Source of the DNA: Jacaranda mimosifolia
Taxonomy: Eukaryota > Streptophyta > Magnoliopsida > Lamiales > Bignoniaceae
Reading direction: 5' to 3'
DNA: 64,000 bases
NCBI GenBank assembly: GCA_018894105.1
Contig: CM032118.1
Coordinates: 32,220,690 to 32,284,689 of the forward strand
In this document: positions 1 to 10,731 of the stretch, piece by piece
How the letters are laid out: every line of letters starts with the position of its first letter
How positions within the stretch are numbered: position 1 is the stretch's first letter
Translations under genes and position numbers: made by a program
Notes under the pieces: model-generated
The model's input: only the letters and a program-made list of their open reading frames with translations
Told to the model about the DNA's origin: nothing
The model's database searches: none

Positions 1-426
1 GACTATCTTGTCAAAATGTATGTTCCAACTTCGAGACGTCTGTTTGAGTCCATAAATAGATCTCTAGAGTTTGAAAACCTTTTGCTCACTCCCCTTGGAT
101 GTAAAACCTTGTGGTTGCTCCATATAGATTTCTTCTTCAATGTCTCCATTGAGGAAAGTGATTTTCACATCCATTTACCATATGTCATAGTCATAATATG
201 TGGCTATGGCAATTCGAACGAACTTAGGCATTGCGAGAGATAAAAAGATTTCCTCAAAATTACTGAGTCTTTGAGTGTAATCTTGTGCCACTAGTTGCAA
301 CTTAAACGTCACTACCTCTTCATTTACTCCTAGCTTTTGCTTATAGATCCACTTACAACCAACAGGAACTATTCCCTTTGGTGGATCTACCAAAGTCCAT
401 ACTTTGTTGGAGTACATGGAGTTCAT
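1..426 (-). pseudogene. Copia reverse transcriptase, N-terminal part
   Basis: The minus strand encodes the start of a copia RT domain: W-T-L-V-D-P-P-K-G followed by CKWIYKQK, the usual opening of this family, then a reading through AFLNGDIEEE-like and YMEQP-like segments towards base 1. The catalytic YVDD box would lie beyond the window. A frame change near 175 and several stops show it is dead. Known role: copying the element RNA into cDNA inside virus-like particles. The domain continues past the left edge of the window. Confidence 0.82.
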
Positions 427-599
427 TTTGGATCACATGGCATCATGCCAATGTCCTGAGTCTATGTCCAACATAGCTTCCTCATAGATCTTGGGATCAT
501 TATCTGATTAGTCTGTCTCATGAAAGAATGCGAAATCCAGTTTGACCTTCTCAGAAGTTGTGTGTAAGGATTTTTAATATTTATTTGTTTCTACCGCTT

Positions 600-1450
600 G
601 TGGGATTTAATGATCATCTTGAACTTCAAAAAATTCAACAACAACGCTATTTCTATCCAATAGAAAATCTTTTTCCAAAAAGGTGGAATTCCTCGAAACA
701 AACACCTTTTGTTTCGAGGGATAATAGAAGTAATAACCCATAAACTCTCTCGGGTATCCCACAAACTTGCACAAGGTGGATCTACTATCCAACTTGTCTC
801 CTACAGTTTATCTCACGTAAGCAGAAGACCCCCAAACCCTTAGGTAGTAGTATGAGGGTACTTTGCCATACCATATCTCATGCAACATCTTTGGTACCGA
901 CTTTGAAGGTACTACGTCTAGTAACTTCGCCACCGTTTCTAAGGTGTATCCCCAAAAGAGTATGGGCACATCGAAAAAACTCATCATGGAACGTACCATG
1001 TCCAACAAGGTACGATTTCTCTTCTCGACTACTCCATTGTGTTGGGGTGTGTCGGGTGGAGTCTATTAAGAGAGAATCTTATTCTCCTTTAGATAATCCA
1101 AGAATTCAGTACTTAAGTATGCTCCCCTTTGATCCGATTGAAGAGCTTTAATACTAAGTATCGATTGCTTTTCCACTTCATTCCTAGAAACTTTGAACTT
1201 TTCAAAGGCTTCGAACTTGTACTTCATAGAATACATGTGTCTAAATCGACTATAATCATCGGTGAAGGTGATGAAGTAAAAATAGCCATTTCTCCCACTA
1301 ACTCTTAGTGGGCCACAAACATCTATATGGATCAAATCCAAAGGACTTGTGGAGTGCTCCAATTATCCTACAAAAGGAGTTTTGGTCATTTTTCCCTTCA
1401 AACAAGATTCACAAGTATGAAGGTCCTCAATGCCACTAACATTTAGTGCT
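600..1450 (-). pseudogene. Copia integrase core and C-terminal region
   Basis: Three minus-strand segments in different frames make up the integrase. Segment 1066-1362 has the opening HIDVCGPL, which supplies the first catalytic Asp, then YFITFTDDYSRF and LQSDQRGAYLS, which supplies the second Asp. Segment 808-1008 continues with the post-core region containing PKMLHEIWYGKVP and LRVWGSSAYV. Segment 607-792 has CKFVGYP and the region leading to RT. The reader must change frame at least twice, so no functional integrase is made. Known role: strand transfer of the cDNA into host DNA. The CCHH zinc part upstream is only weakly visible around 1360-1480. Confidence 0.85.
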
Positions 1451-1812
1451 TTGAGAGCTTCTAACTTGTTCGTCTTATTTTTAGGGATATGCCCAAGTCT
1501 TGCATGCTAAAGAATGGCATCTTTTTGGTTGTCTAACTTTCTTACTTTGCTGAAAGTGTATTAGTGATAGTTGAGAATCCAATATGTACAATCTTTTGTC
1601 AAGTGTACCATAAGCAACTAAAGAACTCATTCTTTAATGCCTTCAATTTTCCATTTGATATAGAAGGATCAAATCCTTCGCTATCCAAAATGGGAATTGA
1701 AATAATATTCTCAACAATATATGGTACATTATAACAAAGGTCCAATACAAGTACGGAATTTCCTAAGTCTAACTTATTATACACCTTTGACTTTGATCAC
1801 AACTCTTGCCTT

Positions 1813-2705
1813 TTAGCTAAGGTGGGGGATCATATCCCCATCACTTAGATTTATTCTTCTTTCTATTCTTTGTAACAACTTACAAAGATAAGAACCACAT
1901 GCGATATCATATATCCATGAAGAAGAAGTCATCCTTAAATGCACTTTAATAAAGTACAAACCCTTCTTGAGGGTTGCAAGGTATTCTTTGCAAAACCGCT
2001 TCCAATGGCCTATTTCGCCAAAGTAGAAACAATTAATATCAACTATTTTCTCTATAATCTTCTTGTCTCCACCGAATGCCCTTAAGTAGTTTTCAACAGG
2101 AGAAAGAAGTTTTCTTCCTTTTACCTCCCTTTCTAGCACCGCTAAGGCCCATAAACTAAGAGGATGAAACAAATATCAAAAGTTTGCCCTTGTCATGGTA
2201 GTCTCTCTTCTAGATCAACACTTTAATCAATAAAACTCAACGAGGATGTGAGGATCGAATCCTCATGGAGATCATTGTCCATCACTACATCCAAGTTGAA
2301 AACATTCTCCAAGCTTAATCATCTCTAGACCGTAGACGACAACACATGACTTCACATCCATCCTAGCTTGAAAAATCTCCTTTGACAATATGAACTTCTC
2401 GTACCTCGTTTGCTTTACAACTCTTGTAAACTATAACCAAGGTACTATTCATGTGCCATTGAGACTTTTTAAAGTTTGTAGATGCCATTATGAGACTAAG
2501 GGATAGGACAACCCTAAACCCAATTCGTGAACTTTTCACATATCTCTTGATCTTCAATAATTCCCATGGGATTAGGAGCACCTAGATATATGATATCTAT
2601 CTCCTTCTAGGAATCTAAAATGATTTTTGAGGTTAAGTCAATCGTGGAAGTTTGTCCCAGTTGGTTTATTGGTTTTCAAAATAACATTGAGTAGTTTAGT
2701 AGCCA
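1813..2705 (-). pseudogene. Copia gag with degenerate zinc knuckle and protease start
   Basis: The gag start is the ATG at 2703-2705; its first residues read MATKLLNVILKTNKPTGTNF, a hallmark N-terminus of this copia group, followed by an in-frame stop shortly after. The C-terminal part (1813-2172) has a knuckle CFYFGEIGHWKRFC (about 1990-2031), where the second Cys of the CX2CX4HX4C pattern is Phe, so zinc binding is probably lost. Just after it the protease motif, normally W-I-L-D-T/S-G, reads WIYDIACGS; the catalytic Asp remains but the D-T/S-G triad does not. Known role: gag forms the particle shell and the protease matures the polyprotein. Confidence 0.85.
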
Positions 2706-4636
2706 TTTTTGAGATTTCACAAATCCTCATAAGAAAAAAAGAGAATATAAGCATGTGATTGAATATTGATATTAAAAACATGTTCATGGTCTTTCAAGCA
2801 TGTTTTTCTCCCACTATTTTAACAAATCCTTCACCCCCTAGAAGAATTCAAGAAATCTCATTTCCTAGTAAGAATCAAGATCCTAAGGACTTGCAAGTGA
2901 ACCGACAACTCGTGAAACATCCACAAACAATCCAAAGGTAAGCAACTTTTGCTAATTGCATCTCATACAACTCTTGATATATTTTGCCTCACTTTTCATG
3001 TAGACTCACAACTCGTGAGACATCCACAATACTAGGTGTTAAATCGTACCTACCAATCATGCTTCAATTCGAGAAGAGCCCATGACATCCCACCACTCAT
3101 GTGTCAATGCATGGGCATTCTCAAATAAAATGTGCATCTCATGTTAAGTACATGGTTAGAGCTTTCCACTATAAGTGTGACCCATGACTCGTGAGACATC
3201 ACACAAATAATGGTAGCATCATCATGCCACATACTATTGGTAGAAGGTATGGATTAATTATAACTCTTTTAATTTATATCCATTTTGACTTAATATTTGA
3301 AAGCACTTAGACATTCCAAGTTGAGGGTTTTTGCTTGCAAATATTTCATCATTTTCATCTTCTTATTTAGGTTTTCTATATCCTAATCATTGATCTTATA
3401 CATCAGTAGGATATGGAAAGCATAAATACGTAAATTTGTCTAGCATGCTCCTAGGGTGAGATGACCATGAACCTAACCAAGTGATGCACTTAGAGCCATA
3501 GGTGCACTACTTCATTGATTTTAAGTAGGTTGATTAAATCTAGCTATTACATTAGTGTATCTCATACCTTCATGGGTTTCATGCCTCCAATGGTCTTCTT
3601 TGCTCCTTGTAACATTTACATGAGAAAGAAATCCTCACTTCTAGTGATTCTACTCTCATAACATTTGCAAGATAGAAATTAAGAGACATGCAAGTTCCAA
3701 TTTAATACAACCCTTTTCAACAACTTGAAACAAATAAAATCAATATTAAAGGCTCATGATCATCCCCATTCATTCATCATCCATTCAACACTTAAATGAA
3801 CAATAAATAAATCAAGAATTGACATTCAATTCCATCAATTAAATGCTAATCATATTAATATTTTTTCCACAATTGGAAATTAACTTTAACAAGTTTTAAA
3901 AGCAATCAAAAGTGTCCAACACAATTTTAGGACCTTGTACAACACTTATGCATCCATTGTATGTGTTTCAATATCAAGTTCGGTCACTAAAGAAACCAAA
4001 AGAAAGCTCAAAACTCACTTTAGACAAAATCGGGCGCTGCTGGCCAAGGCGTGCGCACGGTTGGGCAGCAGCTCTCAGCCACTGCCTTGCTCTGTGAGTT
4101 GCTGAGTGCCAGCAGCTTCCCTATTTTTGAGTCATGAGCGAGTTAAGCCATTCTTTGCTCAACTTTTGTGCACCAAGATTTTTAGAATAGCTTCTAAACA
4201 TCAAAACACACAACGTGGACAAAATTTTCAAATTAAAACACCTTTTAAAAAATTGAAATCTCAAGTGCTTAATGATGCTTGCAAAACAAGTTTAAGCAAG
4301 AATCATATTCTTCAAAACTCTACAATTATATCCAATCTTATTGGATCCAAAAATGACCAAAAAAACTTAAGGCCATTCACAACATGTTATATCAACATAT
4401 AACACCCACCAATGCCAAATCAAAATTCAACATTAGCAAAAATGAATTAAAATATACCCATCACATGATTTAACAATTAAAGCACATAGTAGCATGATTA
4501 ACCCATAAATCAAGGAGCCACAAACAATATCATCCATACACTCCAACCCACTATACGGATCGAATATATGGTGATGTTGGTTAATTCTTCACAAGAACCA
4601 ATCGTCCAAGCAAAATCCAAATCCATGTAGGAATAA
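2706..4636 (-). other. Copia untranslated leader, no gene
   Basis: About 1.9 kb between the primer binding site and the gag start. No reading frame with recognisable family features is present on either strand. A 19-20 base motif with the core ACTCGTGARACATC occurs three times, near 2907, 3011 and 3187. A GC-richer patch lies at 4030-4110. Leaders this long occur in some long-LTR copia groups. Confidence 0.6.
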
Positions 4637-4649
4637 GGCTCCGATACCA
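4637..4649 (-). promoter_or_regulatory. Primer binding site, initiator tRNA-Met type
   Basis: The plus strand reads GGCTCCGATACCA, whose complement TGGTATCGGAGCC is one base from the standard plant PBS for the 3' end of initiator tRNA-Met (TGGTATCAGAGCC). It lies two bases inside the LTR boundary at 4652, as expected for a minus-strand element. Confidence 0.85.
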
Positions 4650-4651
4650 CT

Positions 4652-6799
4652 TGAAGGTATGTGTGGCACTAGGATCCAAATATTTTCAAGAAAAATTCAA
4701 TAAAACTAGCCCACACACATCCACAAGAATCTAGACATGCATACAATTCAGATTTAGATAGGAAAATACCTTGATGAAACCAAAAATCAAGAAACAAGGA
4801 AGAACACCCTTCAACTCTTGAAGCTATCCCCTCATTAGTGCAGTAGAAACACCAACCGATTTTCCCAAGTTAGACTCCTTATTTTAAGCAAAACATTTTA
4901 CTATATTCCCTCAACACCTTGAACATACTACATCCAAAATTTTAGCCCAATCAGAACAAATAAGTCCTCACAAAACTCGTTGCAAGCGGCTGCCAGAAAC
5001 TGCTTTCCAAGAGCAAAAGCAACATAAACATTTTACCTCTAACGAGATAGTCCACACACGAAATGGATAGACCCTTTCTCTACAAAAATAGATGTAGATA
5101 ATTATAGAGAAATGGAGGAAAGAAGGCCAAGTATGGATAAAGAGGATGAGGGAGGTTGGAGAGGTTTATGGAAAATCTAACTATTAGATGCCTACTAACA
5201 AAGTTTGTTGTTGGGAGAATAATTCACACCTCACAAATGCTTACCCTGTGGTTGCCTCCTTCTATATCTATATATAGGAAGAGAATAGTCTGTAGTCACA
5301 CACCATCTTCAAGGAAGGGATGCCACATGTCCATACCAAGGTGGCCACTAACAATTAGTGTTGTGTGAATTTGAATGTCATTTGGAATTTACATTTCATC
5401 TCATGTAATATCTTCCAAAGGAATTCTAATTCTATATTAAAGTGCTTAACTCTTTAAGCTAGTCAAAATTAATTAAACTCTTAAATTATTTTGACCAATT
5501 GATAGTCATGTGGCATCAATTAATTAACTATTAATAAATTGATCTTAATTTAACTCTTAAATTAAATTGACCAATTTAACTCTTAAATTATCAAGCCAAA
5601 AATGACTCCAATTTTCACCTCCTTCAAATTCGATCAAGAGTGAATTTTCTAACACTTAGAAAATTCTTCTTCCTTCAATAGGTCATTCAATTTGGCTTTT
5701 GTTTGTGACCCATTAGGTTCTACTATTCATTGGACATGGGCTCACAAGTCCTTGTGACTTATGGAATATGAAATATTTACATTAGTTTAAACTCCTTTAA
5801 AGTAAGCAAACTAAGCAACTCAATTTAATTAATCTCATTAATTGAAGAGTACCCAATATCTATGGTCAATGTCCAACCTCAAGCCCATGGAACCCAACTA
5901 ATTGGCCAAAATGAATGTTATTGGAGAACCACTCTAGCATTACCTTACCATGCAAATACGGTCCTTCCTTCTCCTATCTCTATGAAAGAGGCCTAGGGTA
6001 AGATATTAGTCGGCTCCTAATAACCTCGATGCTATGCTTCTATTCTTAATGTTCGATTCCCTTTGTGACCTCATCTTTGAAAACACCTTTCCAAATTATC
6101 ACATCACTTTACGCAATGATTTCTTGGAATCAATCATTATAGAACACATAGGATATGCACTCGCCCTTCACAAAAGTGAGGAGTCGGATTCTATCTTGGA
6201 TCTCGCAAACCTCCATGTTTGGTGGCTTATGCCCAATCTCAACCTAAGTGGCTCGCTAAGTGACTAAGGAAGAGTTAAAGCAAAAGGACCAGACACAAGG
6301 TTACCATGGATCCTCAGGTTAAAGGACTAATAATATGCACTAGCGTAAGCTGGAGAACTTATTGCTACTGACTTGCCACTTTGGCTATCTAGTGGATTCT
6401 CTGGGCGGGCTTTCAATGCCTTATTTTCTAACAAGCACCCACTAACATGCATCCATATCTCATATGGGATTGCTCATGGAATGGAGCAATATCCAACTCT
6501 TGGATTTATGTATCGATAGTGCAAGTCCATCCGGATCTTAGATGGATTTCTCATAAGATCCTATGACTCGAAAGATTTAAGATCACAACTATGTAAGACT
6601 TATTCCATGATCACCATCCAATGCGTGATCAAGTCCTATAGTCTTATGTGATCTAAAGGCTTCATCCAAATGCTAGTGAAGTAAATAATGAGTATAATAT
6701 GAAGATTGCCATATAAAGAATATCATTCAATCAAGATTGTCTTACAAGAAAATAGTTTACAAGGCTAATCTAATTGGCTTGCGGGGTACTATTCCAATA
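4652..6799 (-). repeat. Copia 5' LTR, family A copy 1
   Basis: The boundary at 4652 (TG) is set by the adjacent primer binding site. The far end at 6799 is set by alignment to two other copies of the same LTR in this window (10732-12943 and 22324-24206). Length is 2148 bp. A TATA-like run lies at about 5264-5277 and reads as TATATATAG on the minus strand, at the position matching the TATA run in copy 2. The far end is TA where CA is expected, a C-to-T change. The shared terminal parts include the complement of a segment near GGCAAGTCAATTAG and an internal stretch with TGGATC repeats. Confidence 0.85.
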
Positions 6800-7169
6800 G
6801 ATACTTGGACCATCTTCTGCTACTTGGTGATATAGCTGTAATCGGGGTCCTGATCTTATGTGACAAATCCTCGATCTACCATTTTATTACGCCATTGAAT
6901 ATTTCAACCAAAGTGGATAGCTATAAGTAAAGTTGAGGCATCATATGGCGAACCCCCTACCTCTTATTTTATCATGCCATTAGATATCTAATCAAGAATT
7001 GTTCATTATTTCTTTGTTATTCTCTCAATTTTTCTTTGTCTCATTGTCCATTTCAATCTCACGAACCTATTAAGATTTTTTCCTTTCAAGCAAGAAGAAA
7101 GAAAGTATTTTCAAATCAAATAACGTTGCTATAAAACTTTCCATGCTGAATAAAAGACCTATTTTGTCA

Positions 7170-7540
7170 TATTGAATGGAGACTTGGTATTTCCTATTGG
7201 CAAGATCTTCCTTAGACTAAGTAAAGAACTAATCTTTTTCAGAGCAATCGATCTTTTTCAAGTCAAGTAATAAACTAATCTTTTTCAATTCAGTCAATCC
7301 TTTTCACATCGAACAAAGAATTATTTTTTCAAATCCATCAATCTTTTCCACACCAAGCAGTAAATTGATCCTTTTCAGATTAATCAATCTTTTTCTCGTC
7401 GAATAAAGAATGATCTTTTTTCAGATCAAGAAATGAACTGATGTTTTTCAATTTAGTTGATTTTTTAGATCAAATAAATAGTTAATCTTTTTTAGATTGA
7501 CTGGTCTTTTTTACATCAGGTAATAAATTGATTTTCCTCA
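7170..7540 (-). repeat. Degenerate tandem repeat in gypsy 3' region
   Basis: A run of variant units, each holding a block like AATAAACTAATCTTTTTCA or ATCAATCTTTTTC, recurs with a spacing of roughly 27-30 bp, in higher-order pairs of about 55-60 bp. It lies downstream of the integrase end of the host element, the hypervariable 3' region in which Tat-lineage elements are known to carry tandem repeats. Confidence 0.65.
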
Positions 7541-7779
7541 TGTTGAGCTCTTGATCCCCACAAAGTCTTTGAGTATTTTCATCCCTTTTGCAATTTATTG
7601 TTCAATCCTAAGAAAGCAAGCTAAGAGCAATAATGAGATTTTTCATTTTTATTGTATCATACTACAACCTCAAATAAAAAAGAATACACCAAATGAAAAG
7701 CTCTTTAGGCATAAAACTTGCACAAGTTGTGTGCATTCCAAGGTCTAGGTAGTGCTACTCCTTGAAGATTCTACAGGTG

Positions 7780-8770
7780 TTATGATCCCATCTTGGTGAT
7801 CCGAGTAACTTTGTAGGATCCTTCTCAATTGGAATCTAACTTCCTAACGTGCTTTAAATCTCAACCTTTTTCAAGATAATATCCCCCATTTGGACATTAT
7901 TGGGCTTGACTTTTTTCTACTATGAGCTTGCGCCATAATGGCTTTATATCTCAAGATGTTAGCATAAGTCCAATCCTAACCTTCCATGATAAATTATGAT
8001 CGAGATTTTTTTCTTTTTATTCTCAGTAAGGTCATACGAATTGACCCTACACAATATCATCCCGATTTTCACAAGTATCATATCCTCTAACCCATAGGCC
8101 AATCAAAAAAGTTCTCTCTTATCAAAGTTCTTAGAGTCGAGTGATATGCCAATAATACTCCAATTAATTCATCATCCTATCTACTTTTATACCCTTAGAG
8201 TTGAGTCTTTAGGTACCGTAAGAATATCCTATTCGTGACTTTCTATTTGTCATTTGATTATAGATGGCCAACTAAACTGAATTTTTGCTCTATTTAGACT
8301 TCCACACACCAGATCATTATTTTCTTTCCTTAGAAGTATGTTCTATTATCTATGGTTTTAGATACTGCTTTTTCCTTAACTTATTTAGTGAAGTGCTTTA
8401 TAGCGACGATCATGATCATTTTTTGACCTTAGGCTGGTGAAAAGAGGCCTAAAATGTCGATCCTCCACTAGTTGAATTGATAGGTTACTTTGATCGGGTT
8501 ACAGTTGTTGTGCAACTGTGTGACATGTTTGCATGCATTTGGTATTCTTTGCATTTTTAATTGAACTTCATGGTATCTTGCATTAGCCAAAGAAATAACC
8601 CCATTTTATGATTTTCTGAGCCAAAGATCTTTCCTTAAAATGATCACCATAACTTCTTTCATGGACTCCTTGTAACATATAGTGAGCTTGTTTTAGTGTT
8701 AAGAACCTTAGTAGGGGTCTAGCAAAAGAACTTTGTATAGCTTCCCCTTTAATATAATGAACCAACCTGA
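7780..8770 (-). pseudogene. Tat-type integrase, heavily decayed
   Basis: Segment 8583-8765 resembles the integrase zinc region and its lead-in (SFARPLLRFLT, then HERSYGDHFKERSLAQKI). Around 8340-8500 the core reads WRIDILGLFSPA and then MIMIVAIKHFTK, matching the W-G-I-D-I-L-G-P-F-P and AVDYFTKW signature with substitutions. Near 7790-7880 the C-terminal module reads GDIILKKVEI and KDPTKLLGSP across frames, matching GDLVLKKVE and WEGPYKV. Stops occur inside each block. Known role: cDNA insertion. The first catalytic Asp is visible in the core; the others are not clear. Confidence 0.65.
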
Positions 8771-8899
8771 CTTCTTCTTGACTTGCTAAGATTTGACAGT
8801 GTCTTTAGGAAGTTCCCTTGTTTCCAAATACAAACTATTTCATTTTTACAACTGAGCTCATCCTCTTGGAGGTGCATGATTTCTATGATGTCATCAATT

Positions 8900-9240
8900 T
8901 GAGCCTACTCAACTCTTTTGAAGAGTATCTCTTGAGTCCTCATGTCGGAGAAGAGGTAGCAAACTTAGACATGCATTTGCCCTTTTATTTTTAGACATTA
9001 GGATTTGCAGAAAATAGAACGTTTTGAATAACAATGCTAATCTTGACTATTGCTATGTATTTTTGCATAACCTACTCTTAAGTTGTAAATCTGTGTATGC
9101 TATCAAATTCTGCACTTTGGTATATAAAGCTAACCTTATCCCTGCCACCAATGCCTCATATTCCACGTTATTATTGGTGACCTCGAAATCTTCAAGGCAA
9201 CTTTGATCTCAACCTTATTTGGAACCCAGAGGTAGATCCT
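8900..9240 (-). pseudogene. Tat-type RNase H, decayed
   Basis: The complement of 9140-9175 reads VTNNNVEYEALVAG, the conserved central helix of the gypsy RNase H (N-N-E-A-E-Y-E-A-L). Flanking sequence on the minus strand continues to the linker before integrase. No continuous frame remains. Known role: removal of the RNA strand during reverse transcription. Confidence 0.6.
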
Positions 9241-9634
9241 AACTTTTCCATTTGATGTTCTGGATGACCCAGCCACATGCAACATCCATGCTTCTTCCTT
9301 CTCAATTGATTTTTCTTTTCATATCATTTTCACTATAAAATTAGCTAAAACCTAGGCATGAATAGCGACTCAGGGATGTTACTTTATATTGAATTCCTCT
9401 AACGCTATAGTCGACTTCAATAGTCAACTTGATACCTCAGGCTTAGCTAATGGTTGTCGGAGAGGTTGGTCGATCAAGACAATAATCTTGTGTGATTAGA
9501 AGTATGGGCATAGTTTTCAAGTAGTAACAACTAGTGTCAAAGCAATTCTTTCAATCTTTGTTTATTTATTCTCTGATCCTTATGGCAACTTGTAGTAGAC
9601 TGGCTTGTGTTAGACCCCTCGACTCAAGTTAAAA

Positions 9635-10510
9635 CTAAGTTGACTGCATTATATAAAATTTCCAAGTAGAGATAATAGAGGCTCTCCTTCTATAGGATTG
9701 AACAGGAGTGGAGTTGAAGATAGATAGCTTTTCAAAACTAAAAAGGGCATCTTCACACTTAGGGGTCCGCTCGAAATCTTTAATGCTTCTCAAAGTCATG
9801 AATAAGGGTACACTTTTATTAGCTGATCTAGAAATGAACCTGTTCAATGACACCATCTTTCCAGGTAATGGTTGCATTTCTTTGATTATTGTAAGAAATG
9901 TCGTGTTAAATATGGCATCTATTTTCTCTTGGTTGACCTCTATCCCTTGCTCTATGACCAACTAACTAAAAATTTTCCATTTCTTGATCTTGATCGCTAA
10001 GACTTTTAACAAGCAAGTCATTGACATAGACCTCCAAGGTCTTTCTGATGAGGTCTTTGAACATCTTGTTCATTAGTTGCTAATAAGTTACACAAAGGTC
10101 TTCGAACATCTTGCTCATTAGTTGCTGGTAAGTTACACCAGTATTCTTCAAACCAAAGGACATGACTTTATAACAATATATTCTCATCTCTATTCTTCTC
10201 TTCCATAAAAATCTTATGTTATGCTCGGTATATATCCATCATGCTCAAGATCATGCATCTTGCGATCGAGTCTACTAGGTGATCAATCCTTGGTAATAGG
10301 TAAATGTCTTTTGGACAAGCCTGTTCAGGTAGTGAAGTCAATACACATTCTCTATTTTCTTGCCACCTTTGGGACAATGACCATGTCTGGTAACCAATCA
10401 GTGTATGCACCTCAAAGACATAACTGGCTTCTAATAGTTGTTCTATTATCTTACTTCGTTTAGCCTCAAAATTCTTCTTCTTCTAATAGATTGTTCGAGA
10501 ATCAAGGTCA
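9635..10510 (-). pseudogene. Tat-type reverse transcriptase, decayed
   Basis: Segment 10219-10410 on the minus strand includes EQACPKDIYLLPRIDHLVDS, which matches LNKACPKDSYPLPRIDQLVD at the start of the palm domain, followed by ILSMMDIY for the SFMDAYSGY region. Segment 9635-9961 holds the end of the domain, including GIEVNQEKIDAIFNTT, LPGKMVSLNRFISRSANK and LFMTLRSIKDFE, typical of the RT to RNase H connection in Tat elements. The catalytic YVDD region around 10000-10080 is damaged. The N-terminal part stops at the solo LTR insertion at 10727. Confidence 0.8.
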
Positions 10511-10726
10511 ACATTACATCGGTGGTATCTATTAGCATGACCTTAGATCCTCTGAACTAAGTAACCTTTCCAGTATAGCTACCTTATTACAACTTCACTC
10601 TAGCCATTAGCTTTACCTTTCTTTTGTTTTGATGGAAAAAAGAACCTTGATTAACTTTCTGTGAAATTTCTAAACGAACAATTTCAATGAAATCCTTCAA
10701 TTTCTTATCTTACTATGTTCAAATCT

Positions 10727-10731
10727 ATGTA
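10727..10731. other. Target site duplication, left (ATGTA)
   Basis: ATGTA directly precedes the solo LTR and is repeated exactly at 12944-12948 directly after it, as expected for retroviral-type integration with a 5-bp stagger. Confidence 0.85.

Larger units (their letters stand above)
1..6799 (-). mobile_element. Ty1/copia LTR retrotransposon, truncated by window edge
   Basis: A minus-strand copia element occupies the left end. From right to left it holds a 5' LTR (4652-6799), a primer binding site (4637-4649), a long leader (2706-4636), gag (about 1813-2705), a protease remnant, integrase (about 600-1450) and reverse transcriptase running off the window at base 1. The order gag-PR-IN-RT is diagnostic of copia as opposed to gypsy. 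The gag start and the LTR length of about 2.1 kb suggest an Angela/Tork-like lineage, but this is inference. All coding parts are broken by stops and frameshifts. It appears to have inserted into the Tat-type gypsy element that begins at 6800; its other LTR lies outside the window, so the target duplication cannot be checked. Confidence 0.88.

Noticed and set aside
4637..4649. tRNA-Met-like sequence considered as a tRNA gene
   Set aside because: Only 13 bases match and they sit beside an LTR; this is a primer binding site, as is 22100-22112.
6034..6267. 77-codon plus-strand frame in the copia LTR
   Set aside because: It lies in an LTR conserved in the other copies as non-coding sequence; the frame is not preserved there.
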